From JADKBO01 sp037968395 (GTDB lineage: Bacteria; Bacteroidota; Bacteroidia; Chitinophagales; Saprospiraceae): a DNA stretch of 39,433 nucleotides. Within the stretch, counting starts at the first letter, position 1, and the number at the start of each line of letters is the position of its first letter. This document shows positions 1-7,797 of the stretch, in pieces. Under the pieces are notes generated by a model. The model saw only the letters and a program-made list of their open reading frames with translations, was not told the origin of the DNA and did not search any database. The stretch is taken from assembly GCA_037968395.1 (NCBI GenBank), contig JBBKVK010000247.1, positions 1 to 39,433 on the forward strand. Reading direction: 5' to 3'. A program made the translations under genes and the position numbers.

Positions 1-45
1 CTATAATATCTACGAGACAAGCTGCTTTGTAAAATAAATATAAAA

Positions 46-87
46 CATATATGAAAATTTTATATTTAAAATTATCATATATGAAAA
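46..87. repeat. 12-bp direct repeat upstream of a promoter
   Basis: CATATATGAAAA occurs at 46-57 and again at 76-87, exactly 30 bp apart, just upstream of a -7 box at 95-102. Two phased copies beside a promoter could be a regulator binding site, but the region is very AT-rich and chance is possible. Confidence 0.35.
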
Positions 88-94
88 AAATCAA

Positions 95-102
95 TATCTT
101 TG
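95..102 (+). promoter_or_regulatory. Bacteroidota-type -7 box (TATCTTTG)
   Basis: TATCTTTG is an exact match to the Bacteroidota -7 consensus TAnnTTTG. Transcription would start near 106 and run right, into the short gene-free stretch before the end of the oppositely oriented pdxA. No good -33 TTTG is seen at the usual spacing. Confidence 0.4.
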
Positions 103-105
103 TGG

Positions 106-198
106 TAGAACTAACCTGAGTAGGCCGTCGGATTACATACAGAAACAGTAAACCAACCTTGTGGAAGGTAATGCCAAAGGGAAACCTTGAATTGGGAT
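106..198 (+). ncRNA. Candidate small structured RNA, unidentified
   Basis: This stretch is less AT-rich than its flanks, has no open frame worth calling, and follows a -7 box. By eye it folds compactly: CCAA (153-156) pairs with TTGG (192-195) and encloses two hairpins. One is CCTT-GTGG-AAGG (157-168); the other is AAGG-GAAA-CCTT (177-188), with a GNRA tetraloop. Shorter hairpins such as CCGTCGG lie upstream. I do not recognise it as SRP RNA, tmRNA, 6S, RNase P or a known riboswitch. It lies just beyond the pdxA stop on the other strand, so on the minus strand it could be a pdxA 3' untranslated region instead. No poly-U terminator is visible on the plus strand. Confidence 0.25.
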
Positions 199-1269
199 TT
201 AAGATTCGTCTAAAATCTCTTCTTCCTCTTCTAAAGTATCTGACGGTCTTATTTTTTTATCTATTGAGTTAGCTCTCATCTCATCATAACCCCTTCTATT
301 TCGAACAATATCTAAAGCAAAAAATATAGAATTTAGCATCGATTTATAATCTGCTTCATTTTTACCAGCTATATCATATGCTGTTCCATGATCTGGAGAA
401 GTACGTACTACACTTAATCCAGATGTATAATTTGTACCAGCTCCAAATGATAGAGCTTTAAACGGTATTAGACCCTGATCATGATACATAGCTAATACGG
501 CATCAAACTTCTTATAAGAAGATGACCCAAAAAAACCATCTGCAGGATATGGCCCAAACACCGTCATGCCTCTTTTCTTTGCATCAATAATCACAGGTCT
601 TATTATGCTATCTTCTTCATTGCCAATTGCACCTTCATCGCCAGCATGAGGATTGAGTCCTAATACAGCAATCATAGGTTTGTCTATACCAAAGTCCTTG
701 ATCAAAGATTCGTTTAGTAAATGGAGTTTTTTTGTAATGGTTTCTTTATCGATCTTACCTACTACATCTTTTAAAGGCAAATGATTGGTAACAAGAGCTA
801 CTTTTAGAGTATCACTTACCATCATCATTAAGCTTTCACCTCCTACAACTGATGTGATATATTCTGTATGCCCAGGATAAGGGAAATCTGCTAATTTCAT
901 CGCTGCTTTATTAATTGGAGCTGTTACGAGGGCATCAATTTTGTTTAATTTTAAATCTTGTACGGCCTTGTCCAATGCGATATAAGCATACTTACCGCCA
1001 TTTCTATCGACTTGACCTATATTTATATCCGCATTTTCTTCCCAACAGTTTAATACATTTATTTTATCCTTTGCTGCTTTATCAATGCTATTGATATGGT
1101 AAAAATTTACAGTTGATCCATCAATGATGTTTTTATGGTAGGTTAATACCTTTGACGAACCGTAAATAATGGGAGTGAATTGTTTGAAAAGCATTTCATT
1201 TTGTAGTGCCTTAATAATCACTTCTGGTCCAATGCCATTAATGTCTCCTATTGTTATACCAATTTTCAT
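199..1269 (-). CDS. pdxA: 4-hydroxythreonine-4-phosphate dehydrogenase PdxA
   Basis: PdxA oxidises 4-hydroxy-L-threonine phosphate with NAD in the cytoplasm, in the DXP-dependent pathway to pyridoxal phosphate (vitamin B6). At 356 aa it has the normal family length. The N-terminus has the typical GITIGDINGIGPEV stretch. The three metal-binding histidines of the family are visible: His134 in YPGHTEY, His208 in LNPHAGDEG and His263 in MYHDQGLIPFK. The C-terminal SPDHGTAYDIAGK motif is also intact. The ATG at 1269 places these motifs at family positions. A TAnnTTTG box lies 70 bp upstream. The gene is transcribed away from the MutS-like gene and has no operon partner in view. The C-terminus ends in an unusually acidic run (residues about 348-354). 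Identification is firm. Confidence 0.95.
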   Translation of the reverse strand: MKIGITIGDINGIGPEVIIKALQNEMLFKQFTPIIYGSSKVLTYHKNIIDGSTVNFYHINSIDKAAKDKINVLNCWEENADINIGQVDRNGGKYAYIALDKAVQDLKLNKIDALVTAPINKAAMKLADFPYPGHTEYITSVVGGESLMMMVSDTLKVALVTNHLPLKDVVGKIDKETITKKLHLLNESLIKDFGIDKPMIAVLGLNPHAGDEGAIGNEEDSIIRPVIIDAKKRGMTVFGPYPADGFFGSSSYKKFDAVLAMYHDQGLIPFKALSFGAGTNYTSGLSVVRTSPDHGTAYDIAGKNEADYKSMLNSIFFALDIVRNRRGYDEMRANSIDKKIRPSDTLEEEEEILDES

Positions 1270-1338
1270 AAGATGTTTTTTGCTGTTGTATCGGAAAAAT
1301 TTAAATCTATCTGTATAGACAGATCACCGATTAAGTTA

Positions 1339-1346
1339 CAAAGATA
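1339..1346 (-). promoter_or_regulatory. Putative pdxA -7 box (TATCTTTG)
   Basis: Read on the minus strand, 1346 to 1339 is TATCTTTG, an exact TAnnTTTG match, giving a start near 1335 and a leader of about 66 nt before pdxA. Within that leader a perfect hairpin ATCTGT-ATAG-ACAGAT (1309-1324) could act as an operator or leader structure. Confidence 0.45.
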
Positions 1347-1415
1347 TTTAAATTTGTAGGTTTTTAAGATTGGTTATTTAAGATAAAAAAATAAATAGAC
1401 TATTAAAGAGCGAAA

Positions 1416-1499
1416 ATGATTTTCGATTCCATGTTTTATAAACAAGGACAATGGGGTAGATTGGATAAAAAAGAAAATAGAATTGACAAGCTGGAGTGA
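1416..1499 (+). CDS. Possible 27-residue small ORF, unknown
   Basis: Within the 299-bp gap between pdxA and the MutS-like gene, an ATG at 1416 opens a 27-codon frame ending in TGA at 1497-1499. An AAAGAG stretch lies a few bases upstream and could serve as a weak ribosome site. The product would be basic and hydrophilic, with no recognisable motif. The start codon sits inside a near-perfect palindrome, GAAAATGATTTTC. The rest of the gap shows only the pdxA promoter and leader hairpin. This may well be chance. Confidence 0.12.
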   Translation: MIFDSMFYKQGQWGRLDKKENRIDKLE

Positions 1500-1568
1500 T
1501 TATTATCCAACATATCTTTCTTTGGAACAAATTTTAATAAGTACTTTAGTAGTATCAACATCAACTTT

Positions 1569-3383
1569 ATGATTTCAACAGACAAACCGATTCTTATAGT
1601 ATACACCGATCAACTTGCATCTCTTATAATAGATCAAAAAGATAAAGAAGCTATCTCCTTTCGGTATTCTATGTTTAGACTGGCTCTAATGATATGTGGT
1701 ATCACATGGGTTTACTTTATGCTAAAAGCTGCGCCGTTTGCTATATTTGCGGGTTTGTTATCCATAATGATTGGATTTTTAATATCGGTCTCAAAACAAC
1801 TGGCTATAGATAATGATCTAAAACTAATAAATAATAAAATTCTAATCGTAAAAAATGAGATGAGTTGTCTCAAACTTGATCATAGTTGTTATAATAATGG
1901 TTCAGATTACATAGATGACCATCATTTATACACCAATGACCTTGATGTGTTTGGCCCTATGTCACTTTTTGGTTGGATTAATAGAGCGAGAACCAGTGAA
2001 GGCCAAAATATACTGGCAAAATGGTTTTTGCTTAAGCCTACAATCCAAGAAATCGCAAAGAGAAGATCAATTATTGAAGAGTTAGAAAAATCTGAATCTT
2101 GGAGATTAAATTTTCTATCTGTCTTATTCGAATTTAATATTGATAAGCAAAACAGTAGTATCAAGCACCTTAAAGAAGATTTGCAGATTGATCTAGGTTT
2201 TAGCCAAGGCAAAGTATTAACCATATATGTGTTTTTAATGCCAGCAATATGGATTTTGCTAGGAATATTCTATCTAATGGATATACCTTGGATCTCCACT
2301 ACTGCTATATGGCTATTTATTTTTAACTTATTAATAGTAGGTCGAAGTGGTAAAAAAGTAAATCACATCCAGAGAAGATTAAATGGGCTAGATAACAAAC
2401 TAACAAAGTGGGCAAATGCAGTCCAATTGATTTTATCAAAAGACTGGCAAGGATCAAATCTAATATCACTTATCGCACATCACAAATCCAGTAATAAAGA
2501 TAATGCTAAGAGTATATTATCCCTTAACAAAATAATTTCTAGACTAGATTATAGGCTGAATATGGCACTAGGCGTGGTAATACAAGGTTTATTTCTTTGG
2601 GACCTGAAATGTATGAAGCAATTATATAGTTGGAAAACGACTGAAGAAGAAAATCTTTACAAATTAATTGAAACTGTAGGAATGTTTGAGGCTTTCACAT
2701 CTTTATCTACTTGGGCTTACAATCATTCCGATTATGCTTATCCAATTATTAAAGACCAAGAATTTGAATTACATGCTGCTGCTATTCATCATCCATTAAT
2801 TTTACAGACGAAGAGTGTTGGTAATGATTTTGAGATCAATAAGGAGGAATATATATCTATCATAACAGGTTCTAACATGGCGGGAAAATCAACCTTTCTG
2901 AGGACAATAGGTATTAATATGGTATTGGCTTATACTGGCACTAAGGTTGCTGCTGCAAGGTTTGCATGCCCATTAGTAACTATAACTACTTATATGAGGA
3001 TCAAGGACGTCTTAGAGGAGAACGTATCAACTTTTAAAGCAGAGCTAAATAGAATTAAATTAATACTTGACATTATTTCTGAGAAAGAGCCCTCACTAAT
3101 ATTAATTGATGAAATGTTGAGGGGAACAAATTCTGTTGACAAACTCAAAGGTTCAATTTCTATTACAAAAAAATTATTAGATAGTAAATCATATTGTCTT
3201 ATAGCTACCCATGATATAAAGCTTGCTGAGTTAACTAATGAAATACAGAAAGGAATCAAAAATTATTACTTTGACATTGACTATGCTGACGAAGAGCTAG
3301 TATTTGACTACAAGATCAAACCAGGAATTTGCCAAAACTTTAATGCCTCTTTCTTATTAAAACAATTAGGAATAGGGGAGTAG
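1569..3383 (+). CDS. Membrane-anchored MutS-family ATPase
   Basis: This 604-aa protein combines a MutS core and ATPase with membrane segments. Hydrophobic helices are seen at about 34-52, 54-74, 216-236 and 241-258. A MutS domain III-like stretch (about 124-172, with the typical SLFGWINRARTSEGQ) lies between the two hairpins. The C-terminal ATPase is complete: Walker A GSNMAGKST (434-442), the LEENVSTFKAE loop (482-492), Walker B LILIDE (510-515), the D-loop RGTNSVDK and the ATHD switch (546-549). It lacks the N-terminal mismatch-recognition domain with its Phe-X-Glu motif and also a C-terminal Smr nuclease, so it is neither canonical MutS nor MutS2. Members of this type are usually annotated only as MutS-related; I know of no proven role. 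The ATG at 1569 precedes the first membrane hairpin. It stands alone and ends at a shared terminator. Confidence 0.85.
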   Translation: MISTDKPILIVYTDQLASLIIDQKDKEAISFRYSMFRLALMICGITWVYFMLKAAPFAIFAGLLSIMIGFLISVSKQLAIDNDLKLINNKILIVKNEMSCLKLDHSCYNNGSDYIDDHHLYTNDLDVFGPMSLFGWINRARTSEGQNILAKWFLLKPTIQEIAKRRSIIEELEKSESWRLNFLSVLFEFNIDKQNSSIKHLKEDLQIDLGFSQGKVLTIYVFLMPAIWILLGIFYLMDIPWISTTAIWLFIFNLLIVGRSGKKVNHIQRRLNGLDNKLTKWANAVQLILSKDWQGSNLISLIAHHKSSNKDNAKSILSLNKIISRLDYRLNMALGVVIQGLFLWDLKCMKQLYSWKTTEEENLYKLIETVGMFEAFTSLSTWAYNHSDYAYPIIKDQEFELHAAAIHHPLILQTKSVGNDFEINKEEYISIITGSNMAGKSTFLRTIGINMVLAYTGTKVAAARFACPLVTITTYMRIKDVLEENVSTFKAELNRIKLILDIISEKEPSLILIDEMLRGTNSVDKLKGSISITKKLLDSKSYCLIATHDIKLAELTNEIQKGIKNYYFDIDYADEELVFDYKIKPGICQNFNASFLLKQLGIGE

Positions 3384-3398
3384 TGTTCAAAAGAGTAT

Positions 3399-3438
3399 AA
3401 AAAAAGAGGCCTATATTTACATATAAAGCCTCTTTTTT
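3399..3438. terminator. Bidirectional Rho-independent terminator
   Basis: An A-rich run, GAGGC, a TATAT/ATATA inner stem, then GCCTC and a T-run form a long hairpin with A/T tracts on both sides. It lies between the convergent MutS-like gene and the PorP/SprF gene and can serve both. Confidence 0.85.
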
Positions 3439-3446
3439 GCGTTTGT

Positions 3447-4382
3447 TTATTTCACATTTTCCAAAGTGGGTTTCTCCTTTTGAGACAGCCTTAACTTAAC
3501 AGTAATTTCATGTGATCCGTTGTTATATTGTTGGAAATCTGACATTGACGTATTATAAGTATAGTACAGATTTAATTTATCGATTGCAAATCCAATTAAG
3601 AAGCCTAATCTCTTATCTGCACCAATTGTGTATGAAACTCCACTAGTAAACTTATCATCTAAGAATCCAAGCTTAGCATTTAAATCGACATGAGTTGGGA
3701 CAAGGTTCAATTTTTTAATAATGATAGATGGCTCAATGCTAATGCCAGATTGAGATTTAACCGTGTAACCAAGATTTACTATAAAACCTAAATCTCTGTC
3801 ATTGTCACCACCATCGTCTAATCTTGAACTGATTAAAGATGGTAAAGCAATCCCGTAAGTAAATTTATCTAAATATTTACCATATGCTCCAAATGAAACA
3901 TCTAAAAAAGAAGCTCCTTCATTATTTAAACGGTAAATAGGGTCATTAGGATCGAAAATGGTGCCTGTTGTTGTATTAAGCCCATGTTGGATATATTCAG
4001 TAGCTATACCAAAACTTATTGAGTTCACTTGGCTACTGACATTATAAGATAAAGACAATTGACCTTTAGATGTTTTAAGTGCTCCAAAGTTATCTTGCAA
4101 ATACAATATTCCTACACCTAACCTATCTACCAATACACCATCATATCCTAAAGTGATTGTTTTAGGTGCTCCATCAAATGTAGACCACTTGTTTCTATAA
4201 TTAACTAAGAGCTCTTGTCCTTGATGAAATGCAGTAGCACCAGGATTAATCAATATCGGGTTTATGAATGATTGAGTCGAAATATATCTTTCATCAAAAT
4301 ACCTCTGAGCTTGACTTGTTGCTTGAGTTAAGAAAATACCTAAGAAAAACATAGGTAAGATTATATTAAATATTTTTTTCAT
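3447..4382 (-). CDS. PorP/SprF family T9SS outer-membrane protein
   Basis: The protein has a signal peptide (MKKIFNIILPMFFLGIFLTQ) followed by the PorP/SprF signature: an early NPILINPGATAF stretch, then NYRNKWSTFDGAPKTITLGYDG, and a run of alternating amphipathic strands typical of a 14-stranded outer-membrane barrel. PorP/SprF proteins support export or surface attachment of T9SS cargo that carries a type B C-terminal domain. This gene lies 58 bp downstream of exactly such a cargo gene, as in sprB-sprF. I chose the ATG at 4382 over one eight codons upstream because it puts the signal peptide at the N-terminus. No separate promoter is visible in the short gap, so co-transcription with the cargo gene is likely. 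It ends at the terminator at 3399-3438. Confidence 0.88.
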   Translation of the reverse strand: MKKIFNIILPMFFLGIFLTQATSQAQRYFDERYISTQSFINPILINPGATAFHQGQELLVNYRNKWSTFDGAPKTITLGYDGVLVDRLGVGILYLQDNFGALKTSKGQLSLSYNVSSQVNSISFGIATEYIQHGLNTTTGTIFDPNDPIYRLNNEGASFLDVSFGAYGKYLDKFTYGIALPSLISSRLDDGGDNDRDLGFIVNLGYTVKSQSGISIEPSIIIKKLNLVPTHVDLNAKLGFLDDKFTSGVSYTIGADKRLGFLIGFAIDKLNLYYTYNTSMSDFQQYNNGSHEITVKLRLSQKEKPTLENVK

Positions 4383-4440
4383 TTTCCTATTATTAATAAA
4401 ACACAAAAGGTTTATTTATAGATTTAATTTATTGGCAAGT

Positions 4441-7400
4441 CTAGTTTTGTGTAAGGATAGTAACTGTTCCTTTGAAAACTTCTTTTCTATTATCTGTAAA
4501 CTCTACTTCTAAGACCCACATATAACCACCTTCGATTAATGTTTCTCCAGTTTGATTTACACCTACCCAAGAGTTATCATAGTTGTTTTGAGTAAATACT
4601 TGTCTTCCCCATCTATCATAAAGAGTTAATTTTGTTTGCTCTTGCATCACACAATTGATCACAAAAGCATCATTAATTCCATCACCATTTGGAGTGATAA
4701 TTTTGATTGCTTCATAACAATTTGTTGGATTACAATCAGCTACTCTTAAGTTATTAATAATTGCTTGGCAACCATTATTATCTTCAATTAAAACGGAGTA
4801 AGTACCGACTCCAATATTTGTCAAATCTTCCGTCATAGCACCAGTACTCCATTCGTAAGAGAAATTACCTGCTCCGCCACCAGTTGTCAAATCAATAGTA
4901 CCATCATTGTTGCTACCATTAGCACAATCTATAGTTGTATCAAAAGTAATAGGCGTTGGTTGACTAACAATAACAGGGTTGTCAGTAATTTGACCTTTTG
5001 AGCCTGTTACTCTTAAAGTATAACTACCAGCTTTTAATCCTGGTATAGTAAAGGTCGTAGCTGTAGTAACATTAATAGTCTTAATGACAGTTGTACCTTG
5101 AAGGATATCTACTTTAAAAGGAGCAGCACCACTAGCAATAATTGCAGATACTGAACCATCTTGTAACCCACTACAAGATACATTGATGGCAGAAACAGAA
5201 TTAACTACTGGTTTTTCAGGATCTGACTCGTCTTTAACAATGAAAGTAGCAGAAGTCACACATCCCTTCGCATCAGTCAGAGTTCCAATATAAGTACCTG
5301 GGGCTAAGCCTGTAGGGTTAAATTGATTATCAGCTATTCCTCCAGTCCATTTAATTGTGTAAGGCATTGTACCACCTTTTGAAGTGGTAGTTATTGTTCC
5401 ATCAGTACCCGTTGAAGGAGTAGGAACACCTTCTAAACTTAATGCTTCTGCTGGACCAGTTATTACTATATCTTTTGTCCAAGTTAGTACTGGGCTAGAT
5501 GCATCAGAGACTGTAACACTATATGTGCCAACAGCTAAACCAGTCAAAGTAGAAGGCGTAACTGTATATCCATTAGCGCCGGGACAACCACCTGAAATAT
5601 TTAAAACTATACTACCATTTGACATTCCAAAACAAGAAACACTGGTAACCGTTTCAACAACCACAAGGGGAGTTTTTGAATTAGTAATAGTAAATTCTCT
5701 TGATCCAGTGCACATATTACTATCAGTAATCGTAACTGTATACATGCCAGGACCAACACTTGTTAAGTCTTTTGATGTTGTTGAGTTTACATCGTTCCAT
5801 TTATATGTATAAACGGGTGTACCACCGCTGTCTGTAGATAATACTATGCTACCAGTAGGGTTATCACAACTAACATTAGTTACCATTCCATTTATAGTAA
5901 TTGCTGTTGGTTGAGTTATTGTTGCAGTAGATGTACACACTACTGTGCCTCCACATACTAAATCTAATTTATATGTTCCAGCACCTACATCTATAAGATT
6001 ACAGTTAGGTGAAGTTAGTGTTCTAAATGGAGTTGTTGCTCCATCCTTATACCATATACATTGGCAAGTTGGCATGGCGTTCAAGATTGAAACTTGAATG
6101 CTACCTGTAGTTGCTCCATTACATTTTACATCAGTCTTACCAGTTACAGCACAAGTAGGGGGAATAACCGCACAATTAACAGTAATCATTCCAGAGTTAA
6201 TTGTATGTTCTATTTCAAAAGGAGATCCTCCTGCATTGACTGTAAACTCTATATCAAAATTTGGTTGATCTACAAAATCTACTAAAGTAGTTCCTCCCGC
6301 TGGGCATGGCCCTATACCATCAAAGCAAATTTTAAATATTTCAGTACCATCTGCAACTGTAATTCCAGATGTTGATCCACTCGGAGCATTCCAAGTTAGT
6401 CTTAATTTGTTATTAACTATTAGATTAAAATCTGAAGCAGAAAGTCCAGAAATAGCTCCAAAACCTGTCACAGATGAATAGGCAGCAACAGTATTATTCC
6501 ATGTAAAAGTACCTTGAGCACTTAAAACATTTGTGAAATTTTCTACAGTTATAGACACACAACCATTGTTGCCTTGATTAATTGTAATGTCACTAATATT
6601 TAATATTACAGGGTCAGGAATATTATCTACTATCGTTACTTTACCGTTTACAAGTGTAATTGGAGGCTCTGCTCCCGATGCATCTGTAAAACCCCAGTCT
6701 GCAGCAAAAGAAGTAAGATCTATTGTTGAATTAGTACCAGCAGCGCCTACAGCATTGAAGCAAACTTCAAAAAAAGTAGTACCGTCAGGTAAAGAAACAG
6801 GGTTAGCTGGATCTAAATTTTCCCAAAGGAAATTATACATTCCTGTAGGAGTATTATTTGTATTATCATTAAAACTACCACTAGTTTGATTTTGTATTTT
6901 TACAAATGATATTATTGCTGGGTTCCAGCTAAACTTTCCTTGCCCTGCATTAAAGCCATTAAAATTTTTAACTTTTATTGGCACACATACTTCTGTACCA
7001 GTTTGAGCCATAGCAGTTCCACAAGTGAAAGTTAGATTATTGTTACCTGATCCACCTCCACAATTTGTACCATTTACATATACTGGAGTAGGTGTGAACG
7101 ATATACCAATATCATTAAAGTTAGAATCTGTAACTTCAATTGCTAAAGGTGTTCCTGAAACAATAATATTAGTAGAATCACAAGGTACATTGTAAGCATT
7201 GAATACAATTGTAAACAGCCTAGTATCATTGGGCAGTGATTGTGGATTACTTTGAAACCAAGAAACCGTGATCTCTCCTGGATCAATATTAGTAGACCCT
7301 GGAGGGACTCCAATTGCTCCTACATCAAAGCCAGGTAGAGCGGCAGTGACATTGGTGATTGAACTGTATTGTAATACTGTAGAATCCCAATTTATGGAAT

Positions 7401-7560
7401 ACTGCACACCGAATAACTGATTGAAGTCAGATACCGTAACATCTACTGAAATAGTAGAGCCGGGGTCTACTGATCCTCCAGTAAATTCAACAATAAGTTG
7501 TGACTTTGCATTAAATGCACAAGTCATAAATAATAACATCAATAAGGTATATTTTCCCAT
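4441..7560 (-). CDS. Cohesin-like / SprB-repeat surface protein with T9SS type B sorting domain
   Basis: With the ATG at 7560 this is a 1039-aa secreted protein: a signal peptide (MGKYTLLMLLFMTCAFNAKS), three cohesin-like beta domains (about 21-165, 175-312, 318-462), then six or so SprB-type Ig-like repeats to about residue 920. Each repeat carries the pattern VSCxxxxxGSI...Y.WxxG...L. It ends in a gliding-motility/T9SS type B domain with ITPNGDGINDAF, LYDRWGRQVF and ETLIEGGYMW. Such proteins are exported by T9SS and held at the surface, often with a PorP/SprF partner, which follows here. The cohesin folds suggest binding to dockerins, and the next gene upstream encodes a dockerin. The later start is preferred over 7644 because a -7 box at 7593-7600 would start the transcript inside the longer frame. 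The ligand is unknown. Confidence 0.85.
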   Translation of the reverse strand: MGKYTLLMLLFMTCAFNAKSQLIVEFTGGSVDPGSTISVDVTVSDFNQLFGVQYSINWDSTVLQYSSITNVTAALPGFDVGAIGVPPGSTNIDPGEITVSWFQSNPQSLPNDTRLFTIVFNAYNVPCDSTNIIVSGTPLAIEVTDSNFNDIGISFTPTPVYVNGTNCGGGSGNNNLTFTCGTAMAQTGTEVCVPIKVKNFNGFNAGQGKFSWNPAIISFVKIQNQTSGSFNDNTNNTPTGMYNFLWENLDPANPVSLPDGTTFFEVCFNAVGAAGTNSTIDLTSFAADWGFTDASGAEPPITLVNGKVTIVDNIPDPVILNISDITINQGNNGCVSITVENFTNVLSAQGTFTWNNTVAAYSSVTGFGAISGLSASDFNLIVNNKLRLTWNAPSGSTSGITVADGTEIFKICFDGIGPCPAGGTTLVDFVDQPNFDIEFTVNAGGSPFEIEHTINSGMITVNCAVIPPTCAVTGKTDVKCNGATTGSIQVSILNAMPTCQCIWYKDGATTPFRTLTSPNCNLIDVGAGTYKLDLVCGGTVVCTSTATITQPTAITINGMVTNVSCDNPTGSIVLSTDSGGTPVYTYKWNDVNSTTSKDLTSVGPGMYTVTITDSNMCTGSREFTITNSKTPLVVVETVTSVSCFGMSNGSIVLNISGGCPGANGYTVTPSTLTGLAVGTYSVTVSDASSPVLTWTKDIVITGPAEALSLEGVPTPSTGTDGTITTTSKGGTMPYTIKWTGGIADNQFNPTGLAPGTYIGTLTDAKGCVTSATFIVKDESDPEKPVVNSVSAINVSCSGLQDGSVSAIIASGAAPFKVDILQGTTVIKTINVTTATTFTIPGLKAGSYTLRVTGSKGQITDNPVIVSQPTPITFDTTIDCANGSNNDGTIDLTTGGGAGNFSYEWSTGAMTEDLTNIGVGTYSVLIEDNNGCQAIINNLRVADCNPTNCYEAIKIITPNGDGINDAFVINCVMQEQTKLTLYDRWGRQVFTQNNYDNSWVGVNQTGETLIEGGYMWVLEVEFTDNRKEVFKGTVTILTQN

Positions 7561-7592
7561 AGTGGAGAAATTACAATTTTTTAAATAAAATG

Positions 7593-7600
7593 CAAAAATA
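7593..7600 (-). promoter_or_regulatory. Putative -7 box (TATTTTTG) for the cohesin/SprB gene
   Basis: Read on the minus strand this is TATTTTTG, an exact TAnnTTTG match, with a predicted start near 7589 and a leader of about 29 nt to the ATG at 7560. The upstream neighbour ends in a terminator, so a separate promoter is expected here. No clear -33 element is seen. Confidence 0.4.
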
Positions 7601-7749
7601 GACATAAATTTTTTAATCATTTCATTAAACGCTCTAGAAAGCATAAAACCTATAAAATTTAGTCATTAATTAATAATATACAAATAACGAGCCAATCTTC
7701 AAAAATGCTATAGTGATTGCAACTTAATTGGAAATGGAAGATACAAAAA

Positions 7750-7779
7750 AAGGGCAGCCATATTCATATGGCTGCCCTT
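7750..7779 (-). terminator. Rho-independent terminator
   Basis: AAGGGCAGCCATA-TTCA-TATGGCTGCCCTT is a perfect 13-bp stem. On the minus strand it is followed by a run of seven T. It lies just past the stop of the dockerin/cohesin gene at 7798 and separates it from the next surface gene. Confidence 0.92.
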
Positions 7780-7797
7780 AAACTTTAAATAAACAAC

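Noticed and set aside
1..38. Possible C-terminus of a plus-strand gene entering from the left edge
   Set aside because: Two frames stay open for only about 10 codons before stops at 30-32 and 36-38; there is not enough sequence to support either.
106..198. Short similarities to RNase P RNA (ACAGAAA, GGTAATGCC, GGGAAACC)
   Set aside because: The order is wrong and the conserved GAGGAAAGTCCG core and the 3' end are absent; the matches are short enough to be chance.
5384..5812. Plus-strand open frames inside the surface-protein genes
   Set aside because: They lie antisense to a well-supported repeat protein and their translations follow its codon pattern; they are shadows.
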